A stretch of DNA of 64,000 bases from Desulfosporosinus sp. Sb-LF (lineage in GTDB: Bacteria > Bacillota > Desulfitobacteriia > Desulfitobacteriales > Desulfitobacteriaceae): assembly GCF_004766055.1 (NCBI RefSeq), contig NZ_SPQR01000002.1:124001-188000 (forward strand), in the 5' to 3' direction. Positions 34,866 to 44,434 of the stretch are shown one piece after another (position 1 is the stretch's first letter; every line of letters starts with the position of its first letter). Below the pieces are notes generated by a model that did not search any database, had not been told where the DNA came from, and saw only the letters and a list, made by a program, of their open reading frames with translations. The position numbers were made by a program, and so were the translations under genes.

Positions 34866-36053
34866 TTACGCTTTATCCTGAAGTGCGGCAACACCTGGTA
34901 ACACTTTTCCCTCTAAGAATTCCAGAGAAGCACCGCCCCCTGTTGAAATATGGGTCATCTGATCTGCGACTCCCATTTTCTCCACAGCTGCTACAGAATC
35001 CCCACCTCCGACAATCGTGGTTCCTTTGCAGATGGCAACAGCTTGAGCAACCCTCTCAGTTCCTTTGGCAAAGGCATCCATTTCAAAAACACCCATCGGA
35101 CCGTTCCAAATAACCGTCTTAGCTGTCGCAAGGCGCTCGGCGAATCTCTCGGCACTAGCCGAACCTATATCTAGGGCCATTTCATCGTCCTGAATCTCGG
35201 ACACACTGACCGTACGGTGAGGCGCATTTGCCTCAAAGGCACGGGCTACCACTACATCGATGGGGAGTTCTAGGGTAACCCCTTTTTCTTTGGCCTTTTC
35301 AATAAGTTGCTTGGCTAATTCAACTTTTTCCTCTTCGAGAAGGGATTTCCCCATCTTAAACCCTTGAGCTTTCAGGAAGGTATTCGCCATCCCACCGCCG
35401 ATAATCAAGATATCGACCTTTTCTAGGAGGTTTTCAATGACGCCTATTTTATCGCTTACTTTGGCTCCGCCGATAATAGCCACAAAGGGACGTTCCGGTC
35501 GTTCCAAAGCATTGCCCATAAATTCAACTTCCTTCTGCATAAGGAAACCAGCCACGGCAGGAAGATAGTGTGTAACCCCTTCTGTTGACGCATGAGCACG
35601 GTGTGCTGTTCCAAACGCATCATTCACATATAGTTCTGCCAGAGATGCTAGATCGCGGGCAAATGTAGGGTCATTCTTCTCTTCTTCCGCATGAAAACGT
35701 ACATTTTCTAATAACAGAACTTGACCATCCTGCAACGTGTGGGCTGCTTCAATCACTGGGTCGCCTACGCAATCCTTTGCGAGAACCACGTTTTGCGCTA
35801 AGAGCTCACTTAGGTGTTTGGCCACGGGCGCTAAGGAGTAACTTAGATTCACTTGCCCTTTAGGGCGCCCTAAATGGGAAGCTAGAATGATACGCGCGCC
35901 CTCTTGAATGAGATACTCAATCGTGGGAAGAGCCGCTCTTATCCTAGTATCATCCGTTATTGCTCCTTGCTTATCGAGTGGGACATTAAAATCCACTCGA
36001 ATAAGCACTCGTTTTCCACGCACCTCAACCTCTGAAATACTTTTTTTGTCCAT
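34866..36053 (-). CDS. pgk: Phosphoglycerate kinase
   Basis: 395 residues from the ATG at 36053, which has AAGGGG upstream; the frame opens 6 codons earlier. [45 protein letters not shown], the hinge region [12 protein letters not shown] and the nucleotide site [17 protein letters not shown] are all present. First gene of the pgk-tpiA-gpmI-eno run. In most Firmicutes cggR and gapA precede it; here a 550-bp gene-free gap does. Confidence 0.97.
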   Translation of the reverse strand: MDKKSISEVEVRGKRVLIRVDFNVPLDKQGAITDDTRIRAALPTIEYLIQEGARIILASHLGRPKGQVNLSYSLAPVAKHLSELLAQNVVLAKDCVGDPVIEAAHTLQDGQVLLLENVRFHAEEEKNDPTFARDLASLAELYVNDAFGTAHRAHASTEGVTHYLPAVAGFLMQKEVEFMGNALERPERPFVAIIGGAKVSDKIGVIENLLEKVDILIIGGGMANTFLKAQGFKMGKSLLEEEKVELAKQLIEKAKEKGVTLELPIDVVVARAFEANAPHRTVSVSEIQDDEMALDIGSASAERFAERLATAKTVIWNGPMGVFEMDAFAKGTERVAQAVAICKGTTIVGGGDSVAAVEKMGVADQMTHISTGGGASLEFLEGKVLPGVAALQDKA

Positions 36054-36071
36054 CCAAAAATCCCCTTTCAC

Positions 36072-36621
36072 TTTGACCCAAGGGTTCGGGGCCGACTATT
36101 CATACTAACTACTATAATTACGTTAAATCCAAAAATATACCTTAGTATGCCAAAAGAAGAAATATTTACTCTCAAATTATTAATTATTCCAATTCCCCAG
36201 CCTATAACCATTCTACATTTAACGGCAGTTTCCTGCCCCAAAAGAGGCTTTGTCCTATAAACAAGGAAAGTATGGTCTAATTACCGAGAAATAACCTAAT
36301 AGTTAGCTTTCTGCTCCAAAGCGCTTGTCCAAGGTTCATCATCCCTGCATTGACGAACTCTACCACCAAAACAGTTGTCGCTGCACTACTTTGAAAGGCA
36401 CAGTCATGAAGGTCGCATCCATTTCCTACGAAATTTAGAAGCATGTAGTTTCGTCAAACTTATACCTATAGTATGCATAAAAAGCCGCAAATGAACCTGT
36501 TTATTCAACAGATTAATTTGCGGCTTCTCTCTATGACTTCAGCCTTTAATATCCACGTCGTGAGCAAGGATATTAGGATAATATACAAATATAATATAGC
36601 TTTCGCTGTTGGGAAATCGCT
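36072..36621. other. Gene-free gap where cggR and gapA would be expected
   Basis: About 550 bp between pgk and rpoN. No GAPDH or CggR motifs are visible in any frame. A minus-strand stretch at about 36290-36400 can be read as ..VVEFVNAGMMNLGQALW.., which may be a short gene relic but lacks a start. The promoter of the pgk operon must lie here, near 36090-36140, but I cannot place it securely. The rpoN terminator occupies 36482-36526. Confidence 0.55.
36482..36526 (-). terminator. Terminator after rpoN
   Basis: AAGCCGCAAAT and ATTTGCGGCTT, perfect 11-bp arms around a 23-nt loop, followed on the minus strand by TTTATGC. Lies about 95 nt beyond the rpoN stop and isolates it from pgk. Confidence 0.7.
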
Positions 36622-38025
36622 TTAATACCTCTTCCTCACAGAGGCCGCCGCAATCCCCAACTCGTCTCGGTACTTAGCAACCGTTCGCCTGGAAATCTCC
36701 ATATTCTTGGTTTTGAGAAGATCCGCTAATTTTTGATCAGAATAAGGACTTTTGAGATTTTCAGAAGCAATGATATCGCGCAAGGCTAGTTTGATGCTCT
36801 CGGTTGTGACACTTGAGTCGTTATTATGCCCTCGCCCAATGCTATTAGCAAAGAAGAATTTAAATTCATAAATACCCTTAGGAGTTTGAACATATTTATG
36901 AGAAGTCGCCCGGCTGACAGTTGACTCATGAACTCCAATTTCCTCGGCAATATCTCTTAATGTAAGTGGTTTTAGGTGACGGGGTCCATGGCGAAGGAAT
37001 TCTGTTTGCCATCTTACAATAGCATCTGCCACTTTGTAAAGCGTTAGGCGTCGCTGTTCAATGCTACGAATGAGCCAAGCCGCAGCATTGAGTTTTTGTT
37101 CTACAAATTTGCGAGTATCCGTTCCCTCATCATGACTTAAAGCGTCACGGTAGGCCTTGTTGATCCCTAAGCGGGGTACCGTAATATCATTGACCAGGAT
37201 AATAAACTCGCCTTCGATCTCCTCAATAACCACATCTGGAACGACGTAGCGCACATCTCCAGGTCCAGAAAAACGAAGACCTGGCTTGGGATCCAGTTTA
37301 CGTACTAAATCAGCCAATTCTTGAACACGATTTAAAGGGATTTTCAGGGCATGGGCAATCCGTTGTAGCCGCCCGGCCGCCAAATCTTCGAGGTACTTTA
37401 AAAATTCCGATAATTCCGAGGGATAGTCTGGAAGGAGTGGTAACTGTAATCGAAGACACTCCTCTAAATTCCTTGCTCCCACCCCCAAAGGATCAAGACT
37501 TTGAACGAAGACAAGAGCTTTTTCAGCCGTTTCGAGAGAAACATTAGTTTCACGAGCAATCTCTTCTAACGATAACATTAGATAACCCTTGTCATTCAAA
37601 TTTCCAACAATATACTCTGCTACGTGTAAAGAAGAGTCCGTAACCTTTTGGACATGGAGTTGTTCCATCAAGTGTTCTAAGAGAGTAGGTGCCGCAGCTA
37701 TAAAGGGGTCCATCCGTTGTTTTTCATCTAAAACCACTCGTTCCTGACGAACACTATTCTCATCCTGATCATGGAAATAATCCTGCCAATCTACTTCCCA
37801 TTTCTCCTCTAACGAGCTTTCCCGTTCCACAGGGGGCTCTGCTTCCTCTTTTGTATCTGGACTTTCTTCCTGAGTTTCCAGTAAGGGATTTTCCAGCAGC
37901 TGCTCCTCAACATACGTGGAAAGTTCGAGTGCGGACAACTGTAAAATAGTAATTGCTTGGCGCAATTCCGGAGTCATAATAAGTTTCTGAGTTTGCTCTA
38001 GACTCAAGCCATACCCTAACCGCAC
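36622..38025 (-). CDS. rpoN: RNA polymerase sigma-54 factor
   Basis: About 467 residues from a GTG at 38025 with GGGGGG upstream; the frame opens at 38067. The N-terminal activator-response region LGYGLSLEQTQKLIMTPELR, then QAITILQLSALELSTYVEEQ, an acidic linker, the core-binding domain, the helix-turn-helix (LRDIAEEIGVHESTVSRATS) and the RpoN box (SRRTVAKYRDELGI) are in order. It directs transcription from -24/-12 promoters with AAA+ activators. No such activator is in the window. It precedes the glycolytic cluster, as SigL does elsewhere. Confidence 0.97.
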   Translation of the reverse strand: MRLGYGLSLEQTQKLIMTPELRQAITILQLSALELSTYVEEQLLENPLLETQEESPDTKEEAEPPVERESSLEEKWEVDWQDYFHDQDENSVRQERVVLDEKQRMDPFIAAAPTLLEHLMEQLHVQKVTDSSLHVAEYIVGNLNDKGYLMLSLEEIARETNVSLETAEKALVFVQSLDPLGVGARNLEECLRLQLPLLPDYPSELSEFLKYLEDLAAGRLQRIAHALKIPLNRVQELADLVRKLDPKPGLRFSGPGDVRYVVPDVVIEEIEGEFIILVNDITVPRLGINKAYRDALSHDEGTDTRKFVEQKLNAAAWLIRSIEQRRLTLYKVADAIVRWQTEFLRHGPRHLKPLTLRDIAEEIGVHESTVSRATSHKYVQTPKGIYEFKFFFANSIGRGHNNDSSVTTESIKLALRDIIASENLKSPYSDQKLADLLKTKNMEISRRTVAKYRDELGIAAASVRKRY

Positions 38026-38080
38026 CTTGTTCCCCCCATATCTCCGATTTACTTTACGGATGCACAACGTTCGAGAACAT

Positions 38081-39013
38081 TTATTGCTTCCTGATGCGCT
38101 CAGCTAATTCATCGATCTTTCTCATTCGGTGATTGACGCCGGATTTCCCGACTTTTGGCTTTAGCATTTCTCCCAGTTCTTTTAAACTAGCATCAGGATA
38201 TTCCAGACGGAGCTCCGCCATATGTTGAAGTTGGGGCGGCAAGGAGTGCAACCCTATCTTCTGTGCAATAAGTTGAATGTTCTCAAGCTGCCGCACAGCG
38301 GCATCGACAATTTTATCAAGATTAGCGGTCTCACAATTGACTAGGCGGTTTACCTGATTCCTAACATCCTTGAGAACGCGAACATTTTCAAATTCCAAAA
38401 GGGCATGATGTGCACCTATAGAGCCAATAAACTCTACTATCCGTTCACTTTCTTTGATATATACGACATACCAATGCTTACGCATGCTCACTTTGGCCCC
38501 TAATTTAAAATGATTAATCAACTGACACAACGCTTTGGCATGTTGCTCATCATTACTGACAATCTCCAAGTGATAGGTACCTTCCGGATTATTAATCGAA
38601 CCTCCTGCCAAAAAGGCTCCTCGTAAATACGCTTTTTGATCACAGCGTTTTTTGATTAGATTAGGAGCTATCCCTGGATAAATCTGCCCCTCTGCGTCAA
38701 CAAGACCCAGATTTTGTAGGTCTTCCAACCCACGAGGATAGATTCTAACCATGTACGAATTATTTTTGCGAAGTCGAAGTTTGCGTCGAACTACAATATC
38801 CACGGGGCGCCCCAATACATCCTTAGCCAAGTGGTAGATTTTGCGAGCTACTGGAGCACTCTCCGTGGTCACATTCAAAGCGTACTGCTGATTGGCACTG
38901 ATTTGGAGCGTTCCATCCATGCGTACTAAAGCCGCCAGTTCCGCCATATCACAACAGGACTTCTGACCGCTTAAGCGTGCAAGTTCCTCTTTGGTAACAG
39001 CGCTAAAGGACAA
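38081..39013 (-). CDS. whiA: DNA-binding protein WhiA
   Basis: 310 residues from a TTG with GGGGG upstream. The N-terminal LAGLIDADG-like fold (AYLRGAFLAGGSINNPEGTY, then HLEIVSNDEQHAKALCQLIN) lost endonuclease function in this family. The C-terminal helix-turn-helix is ELRLEYPDASLKELGEMLK..SGVNHRMRKIDELAERI. WhiA affects cell division or chromosome segregation in Gram-positives. It stands in the conserved order rapZ-yvcK-whiA, 16 bp after yvcK. Confidence 0.97.
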   Translation of the reverse strand: MSFSAVTKEELARLSGQKSCCDMAELAALVRMDGTLQISANQQYALNVTTESAPVARKIYHLAKDVLGRPVDIVVRRKLRLRKNNSYMVRIYPRGLEDLQNLGLVDAEGQIYPGIAPNLIKKRCDQKAYLRGAFLAGGSINNPEGTYHLEIVSNDEQHAKALCQLINHFKLGAKVSMRKHWYVVYIKESERIVEFIGSIGAHHALLEFENVRVLKDVRNQVNRLVNCETANLDKIVDAAVRQLENIQLIAQKIGLHSLPPQLQHMAELRLEYPDASLKELGEMLKPKVGKSGVNHRMRKIDELAERIRKQ

Positions 39014-39028
39014 CTCCCAGCCCCCTTT

Positions 39029-40402
39029 CTAAGAATCCTCGCGGAGCTTCTGGGTGAGCAAATAAGCATCCACTAATGCAATACGCTCTCCCATGGGTTT
39101 TAAGCGAAAAAGCAAACGAATCAGTTCCTTCGCTAACCGATCCGAGTCGTGACGGACCACATTCCCCTCTTGCACTAAGTTAGCTTCAAAATACTTTGCC
39201 CCTAATCGCTCAACCTGTTTAGGATCTGCAATGACTGGAACAGCTTCTTCCTGGACGTAACGTTTTAGAATTGGGGCCGTAATTTCTCCCTTAGTGGCAA
39301 GTACTGCATTGACAAAGCCTGAACCGCAATGGTCCAGAATTGCCTTAAGGTGGTCTGACACCCGATAACCATCCGTTTCCCCTTTTTCCGTCATAACATT
39401 ACACACATAGACACAAGGGGCATTCACTTCTCGAATTTTTTCTCTGAGGCCCTCTACCAAAAGATTCGGTAAAACACTCGTATAGAGGCTTCCTGGACCC
39501 AGAACAATAAGATCGGCTTCTTCGAGAGCCTTCATGGCTTCAGGTAAGGGAGTACAATTACTGGGTTCAAGGTAAACTCGGTGAATTTTCCCCTCAGTAT
39601 CTCGAACCGCAGTCTCCCCTGCTATACGGGTACCGTCTTCTAAATCTGCTATGAGCACGACTTGCTCCAAAGTGGAGGGAAACACCTTTCCGCGAATTGC
39701 AAACACTTTACTGACCTGTTCGATACCCTTTTGAAAATCCCCAAAGGTATCCGTAAGTCCTGCCAGAAGGAGGTTTCCTAAACTATGACCCTGAAGTGCT
39801 CCGCTTTCAAAACGATAAGAGAAGAGTGTGTCCATAATATCCTCGGTATCAGCCAAAGCAACCAGGCAATTTCGTACATCTCCCGGAGGTTGGATACCCA
39901 TATCATGCCGCAATTTCCCTGAACTCCCACCATCATCGGAAACTGTCACAATGGCCGTTAGATTACACGTATATTGCTTAAGTCCGCGCAGAAGAGCTGA
40001 GAGCCCGGTCCCCCCCCCAACCACTACAATCTTCGGTCCTCTGCGTAAATGATGGCGGGCATAAATCATATCCACGATTCTTCCCTCGTTATCTGGCAGT
40101 ACGGACGAAATAATGGAATAGAGCATGCGTTTAAAACCTATAATGATTGCAAAAATCCCAAACAGACTGATGACGGCTCCCGTTGGTACTGCCGTGTGTT
40201 GAGCACTGCCTGTTATTTGATAAATAACTTCTCTGAACTGCAACTCCGCGTAGCCAAGTGCCACTCCATCATTCATGACTGCAAACCCCGTTGCGAAGAG
40301 AAAGATGCCCAGAACTGCAAGAATAAACCATCTTTTCACTTTCAGATTGGGATAGAGCCATTTCAGATAACGTGAAAATCCCTCACGTTTTTCAGAGTTC
40401 AT
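39029..40402 (-). CDS. yvcK: YvcK/GlmR-type gluconeogenesis factor
   Basis: 457 residues. After two N-terminal transmembrane helices (WFILAVLGIFLFATGFAVM; GAVISLFGIFAIIIGF), a feature of clostridial forms absent from the shorter Bacillus protein, comes the CofD-like fold: KIVVVGGGTGLSALLRGLKQ, TAIVTVSDDGGSSGKLRHDM, PPGDVRNCLVALA, LQGHSLGNLLLAGL and DLIVLGPGSLYTSVLPNLLV. GlmR binds UDP-GlcNAc and steers carbon to the cell envelope. Its ATG overlaps the rapZ stop by 4 bp (ATGA). Confidence 0.96.
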   Translation of the reverse strand: MNSEKREGFSRYLKWLYPNLKVKRWFILAVLGIFLFATGFAVMNDGVALGYAELQFREVIYQITGSAQHTAVPTGAVISLFGIFAIIIGFKRMLYSIISSVLPDNEGRIVDMIYARHHLRRGPKIVVVGGGTGLSALLRGLKQYTCNLTAIVTVSDDGGSSGKLRHDMGIQPPGDVRNCLVALADTEDIMDTLFSYRFESGALQGHSLGNLLLAGLTDTFGDFQKGIEQVSKVFAIRGKVFPSTLEQVVLIADLEDGTRIAGETAVRDTEGKIHRVYLEPSNCTPLPEAMKALEEADLIVLGPGSLYTSVLPNLLVEGLREKIREVNAPCVYVCNVMTEKGETDGYRVSDHLKAILDHCGSGFVNAVLATKGEITAPILKRYVQEEAVPVIADPKQVERLGAKYFEANLVQEGNVVRHDSDRLAKELIRLLFRLKPMGERIALVDAYLLTQKLREDS

Positions 40403-41292
40403 CTCGCCGTTCCACCTTTTTGATTTCTTTGAGAGTCCCGGTGTTTAACACTAATGGCATAATCGCGTTCGATTAAAAATTGTCCGACTCGTTCTGCTAT
40501 AGCCACGGAGCGATGTTGCCCGCCTGTACAGCCAATTCCGATAACCAAGTGGGTTTTTCCTTCGATAACATAGTTCGGAAGGATGTACTCGAGTAAGGCC
40601 AAATATTTTTCCATAAATTCCTGAGCTATTCGATTTCCAAAGACATAATCTTGTACCAACGTGTGCTCACCGGTCAACGGCCGTAGCATTTCGACATAAA
40701 ACGGATTTGGTAGAAACCGCACATCCATGACTAGGTCAGCATCCAAAGGAATTCCATATTTAAAGCCAAAGGATATCACTGAAACAGCCATTTGTTCCAG
40801 ACCCTGTGCTCTTGAGAACAGCTCGGCTACTTGGCTGCGTAGTTGCTGAGCACTTAAGTTAGATGTGTCAATAATATTGTCAGCTCGGATTCTAAGCTCC
40901 TCTAATTGCTGTCGCTCGGCCTGTATTCCGTCCAGGACTCGTCCTTGCGGAGAAAGAGGATGCCGACGCCGAGATTCTTTGTAACGACGAATTAACGTTT
41001 CATCTGAGGCATCTAGAAAGAGAACTTCGAGATGAAAACCCTCCTTCTCCAGATTGTTCAAGGCCTCACTCAGAGAGGAAAAAAACTCCCCTCCACGCAG
41101 ATCACACACAATCGCGGCTTTGGAAACCTTTCCTTGGGACTGGGCACAAAGTTCCGCAAATTTCACAAGAAAGGTGGGCGGTAAATTATCCACACAGAAA
41201 AACCCCTGGTCCTCCAGACTCTGCATAGATTGAGTTCTTCCCGCGCCAGATAAACCGGTGATGACAACAAGCTCTAATTCATGATTATCCAT
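40399..41292 (-). CDS. rapZ: RapZ-family nucleotide-binding protein
   Basis: About 297 residues from ATG 41292 (GGAGGGGG upstream; the frame opens 3 codons earlier at GTG). The P-loop-like start is [20 protein letters not shown], with Arg where the Walker A Lys usually is. It continues with GFFCVDNLPP, FLDASDETLIRRYKESRRRH, FGFKYGIPLDADLVMDVRFL and the C-terminal IGIGCTGGQHRSVAIAERVG. E. coli RapZ controls glmS through small RNAs; the Firmicute role is less clear but is tied to yvcK and envelope sugar metabolism. Confidence 0.95.
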   Translation of the reverse strand: MDNHELELVVITGLSGAGRTQSMQSLEDQGFFCVDNLPPTFLVKFAELCAQSQGKVSKAAIVCDLRGGEFFSSLSEALNNLEKEGFHLEVLFLDASDETLIRRYKESRRRHPLSPQGRVLDGIQAERQQLEELRIRADNIIDTSNLSAQQLRSQVAELFSRAQGLEQMAVSVISFGFKYGIPLDADLVMDVRFLPNPFYVEMLRPLTGEHTLVQDYVFGNRIAQEFMEKYLALLEYILPNYVIEGKTHLVIGIGCTGGQHRSVAIAERVGQFLIERDYAISVKHRDSQRNQKGGTAR

Positions 41293-41315
41293 TCTTTTCA
41301 CCCCCTCCGCCTTAA

Positions 41316-42482
41316 TTAAGGTTGCGCCTTTGATAAGGTGTTTCCTGCTTGCCCTTGCGCACTAGCCAGTGCATTCTCTGGAGTGGCATTTCCTGCAAGG
41401 ACATCACCCCACGCTTTATCCTGCAATGGAATCAACTTCCACTCTGGGGCAGTTCCTTCTAAAGCCCACGCTTTAGTAAAAGCAAGATTCGCCTGTGGAA
41501 AGACCCCTTTCTGGACCTCAGGACTTCGATAGTACCCCATGTTGGCTGGAAGAAGACGCCCTGCTTGCAACATAGCTCCTTCCACATCTGGCGTGAGTAG
41601 TGCTTTTTCAACGGTTTGAATCGCCTGCATCATTGTTTCATTCGTCTTGATCTGAGAATTGGCGATTCCCAGTGTCGTTCCTAAAAGCGGCTGTCCTTGC
41701 CCACCCGCCAAATCAGAAAGTGGCACACTCCCCCAGGGTACATTTTGCTGAGTTAAGAGTTTAGCTGAACTTGCGCCCGCGACTAAATAGGGCGTTTGCC
41801 CACCGGCAAAGGCAGAAAGTGCCGATGCATCGATGCGAAGTACTTTGGCGTTTTTCCAAGTTGAGAGTTCTTGCAAAAATGCAAGATTATTGGGATCCTC
41901 TAAACTTGGATTCCCCCCATTCATTAGCCGCCCGCCTTGCCCACTCCACCAAGCCGACAGTGTTGCAAAATCTGTAGCGACGACGGAAAGCCCTCCTTTA
42001 GCTGTGAAAAGATCCGCTAAATTAACCGGAACACTGGCTGTATCCGTTCTAAAATAGAGCAAAGGGACATCTGTCAACCAAGGAAGTGCGTACTCCTTTC
42101 CCCCAAATCGGAAGTTTGCCAAGGCAGCTGGAAACCCCTCATGATCAGAATATGCAGTAGGTGCCAATGCCCCTTGTGCATAAAGTTGACGTAGATTCTC
42201 CCTAGAAGCAATGAATAGTTCGGGCCCTTCACCACCTGCTTCAGCTTGATAAGCGAAGGCTACAAAGGTTTGTTCTGGCACATAGTTTAGTTTGATCATT
42301 ACCTCGGGATGTGCCTTCGTAATCGTTTGAACTTGCGTCTGTAGCGCATCCGCCTCTGACCCTTGTAGGGAATGCCAAATATCTACTACTGCCGGAGCCA
42401 AACCGCCCGGCTGTCCCGCCTGAGGTGCACTGGCACACCCAGTAACAAGTAAGAATATCGCCACTATAGAAAGCCATCTCAA
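41316..42482 (-). CDS. Extracellular solute-binding lipoprotein (sugar ABC type)
   Basis: 388 residues. The signal MRWLSIVAIFLLVTGCASAP has a lipobox with Cys16. The mature part follows ABC family 1 binding proteins: VDIWHSLQGSEADALQTQVQ, EGPELFIASRENLRQLYAQG, DHEGFPAALANFRFGGKEYALPWL, GMAQ-free hinge segments and a C-terminal LIPLQDKAWGDVLAGN. The ligand is probably a sugar or oligosaccharide (inference). No ABC permease genes accompany it, which is unusual. The gene starts 4 bp after the radical SAM gene's stop and continues to rapZ. Confidence 0.85.
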   Translation of the reverse strand: MRWLSIVAIFLLVTGCASAPQAGQPGGLAPAVVDIWHSLQGSEADALQTQVQTITKAHPEVMIKLNYVPEQTFVAFAYQAEAGGEGPELFIASRENLRQLYAQGALAPTAYSDHEGFPAALANFRFGGKEYALPWLTDVPLLYFRTDTASVPVNLADLFTAKGGLSVVATDFATLSAWWSGQGGRLMNGGNPSLEDPNNLAFLQELSTWKNAKVLRIDASALSAFAGGQTPYLVAGASSAKLLTQQNVPWGSVPLSDLAGGQGQPLLGTTLGIANSQIKTNETMMQAIQTVEKALLTPDVEGAMLQAGRLLPANMGYYRSPEVQKGVFPQANLAFTKAWALEGTAPEWKLIPLQDKAWGDVLAGNATPENALASAQGQAGNTLSKAQP

Positions 42483-42485
42483 TTT

Positions 42486-44273
42486 TCACTGCACTCCATT
42501 CAAACCTTCGTACCGATAGACCTTTACTTTTCCCTGTTGATAATGGAAAAGATACCAACTTGGCCTGTAGGATTCACCCACATTTAAGACATCTGTGCTG
42601 AAATAGGCCACTGCTGTGTTGCGGTTCCATTGACGTCGGTCAATTTCTGTGAACTCTGGAATTACTCGCTTCCAATAATCATTTCTGCGAATCTCTTCCT
42701 GCTTGGCCTTCCACTGACCTGCCTTTTCTTCAGTTTCTGCGCTCGCTTCGACACTTAGATAGTCAGGGATGAAGTTTGGGCGCTCCCACAAGAAATAATC
42801 AAAGCGCAATGATTCGCGGAGTTTCTCCCACGAAACCACCTCAAGATTCCCCTTCATCTTCGGATCATAAACCGCCTCAATGAATTCCCACAATTTGTCA
42901 AAGAGTGCTTTTCCCTGCCATTGCCGTTGAAACCACCCTCTTTGCTGCCAAAACTCAGCAAACAAATGGTAAAAATCAAAAGGAGTAGAAAAGAGTTCCA
43001 GAGCTTCATTCAAGGCGTGCGCAAACTTCCCAGAATTATAATATTTATCAAGAAGATCTTCCATGCGATGTAATTGAAGTATTTCACCATGTGACAAGAC
43101 CTTAGTTTCTAGAATTGTATACGGTGGGTCTGGTGTGAAAACGAGACCATAACAATCCCCGTTCTGGCGAAGTCCCGATCCTTTAAGGACTTTTAAAAAG
43201 CCTAGCTGCAACATATCAGGTTTTACTATATAGACATCGTTAAAGGATGTTCGAAAGTTCGTCCAGTTCTCCTCTGGTAATCCCACGATCAAGTCAAGAT
43301 GAAGTGGTATCCCTAAGGCCTTCATTTCTGGTATATATTTTTTCCACTCCCCAAAGTTTTGCGGACGCGAAACTATTTCAAGGGTCTGTTCGTGTGTTGA
43401 CTGTACCCCTATTTCTAATTGGATTAAGCCCTTGGGATAGGTCCTAAAATACTCCATCCACTCCTCATCCAGGAGATCCCCTGCTATTTCGCAGTGAACG
43501 CGCACCCTTCCAGCATCCGGAAGACTTTCGCTTTCTTCCCGCACGATGTTCAAAATCCGAAATGCATGACGCTTGTTGGCATTAAACGTTCGATCTACAA
43601 ATTTTATCGTGCGAGCACCGTTTTCTAGTAATTGGCGAAACATCTTGCGGAATCGCTCAGGCTCCAAAAATCGAACCCCCTGAAAGGTTGAGGACAAGCA
43701 ATACTGGCAGTTGAACGGACATCCCCTAGTCGTTTCCACATAGACAAGCCGACCTGTGAAGTCTTCATACTCCGTATAGAGAGGTGGGAAATCATTTAAA
43801 TTCAAAGAGACTAGTCTCGGAGGATTGACAACAATCGTTCCGCCATTTGTCCATGCAATTCCGGCAACATGAGATAGATTCGAGCCTTTCTGCCACGTCT
43901 GCAGCAACTCCAAAAATGTCTTTTCCCCTTCTCCCAGAACAAGCGCATCCACCTCCGGATGGTCGTGAAGAAACGCCTCGGCCTCGAACGATACTTCCGG
44001 GCCCCCTATAACAAACCGCACATTTGGACAAACAGGGCGAAGATGCCTGATCAGAGCCACGATTTCTCGGAGGTTCCAAATATAACACGAAAAGCCAATG
44101 ACATCTGCCTTGGCTTCATAGATTTCCCCCGCAATTCGCTCGAGGTGTTCGTTTATGCTGAATTCCCGCAGCAAAACGTCCTGGTAAACAGCGACGATTT
44201 CTTCTCGCAAATAGCGAAGGGCTAGATTCGTATGGACATATTTAGCATTGAGGGCAACCAAAAGAACACGCAA
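42486..44273 (-). CDS. B12-binding radical SAM protein (DUF4080 type)
   Basis: About 595 residues from a TTG at 44273 with GGGGGTG upstream. The N-terminal B12-binding fold (LLVALNAKYVHTNLALRYLR; DVIGFSCYIWNLREIVALIR; VRFVIGGPEVSFEAEAFL) is followed by the radical SAM core with the 4Fe-4S motif ETTRGCPFNCQYCLSS, KFVDRTFNANKRHAFRILN and IQLEIGVQSTHEQTLEIVS. The C-terminal region about 430-598 fits DUF4080. The reaction is unknown; relatives do methyl transfers or rearrangements. Occupies its own start of a string reading into the solute-binding lipoprotein. Confidence 0.92.
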   Translation of the reverse strand: MRVLLVALNAKYVHTNLALRYLREEIVAVYQDVLLREFSINEHLERIAGEIYEAKADVIGFSCYIWNLREIVALIRHLRPVCPNVRFVIGGPEVSFEAEAFLHDHPEVDALVLGEGEKTFLELLQTWQKGSNLSHVAGIAWTNGGTIVVNPPRLVSLNLNDFPPLYTEYEDFTGRLVYVETTRGCPFNCQYCLSSTFQGVRFLEPERFRKMFRQLLENGARTIKFVDRTFNANKRHAFRILNIVREESESLPDAGRVRVHCEIAGDLLDEEWMEYFRTYPKGLIQLEIGVQSTHEQTLEIVSRPQNFGEWKKYIPEMKALGIPLHLDLIVGLPEENWTNFRTSFNDVYIVKPDMLQLGFLKVLKGSGLRQNGDCYGLVFTPDPPYTILETKVLSHGEILQLHRMEDLLDKYYNSGKFAHALNEALELFSTPFDFYHLFAEFWQQRGWFQRQWQGKALFDKLWEFIEAVYDPKMKGNLEVVSWEKLRESLRFDYFLWERPNFIPDYLSVEASAETEEKAGQWKAKQEEIRRNDYWKRVIPEFTEIDRRQWNRNTAVAYFSTDVLNVGESYRPSWYLFHYQQGKVKVYRYEGLNGVQ

Positions 44274-44360
44274 TACCGACACCCCCCTTTGTCATTAGTA
44301 TATCGGTTTAGCCCTTGCATTGCAATTCCTGTACCAGATTACACGAACTCTTAACACGTC

Positions 44361-44422
44361 GATAAATGAAGGGATCTGTAATAAACTAAACGATTAGTTT
44401 ATTACAGATCCCTTCATTTATC
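44361..44422 (-). terminator. 29-bp perfect hairpin after the deacetylase gene
   Basis: The left arm 44361-44389 begins GATAAATGAAGGGATC; its exact inverse ends at 44422; the loop is ACGA. It begins 12 nt past the deacetylase stop at 44435. The arms are far longer than a normal terminator needs. Confidence 0.7.
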
Positions 44423-44434
44423 TAAAACCAATTA

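Noticed and set aside
36290-36400. Possible gene relic ..VVEFVNAGMMNLGQALW..
   Set aside because: No start, no recognised family, too short.
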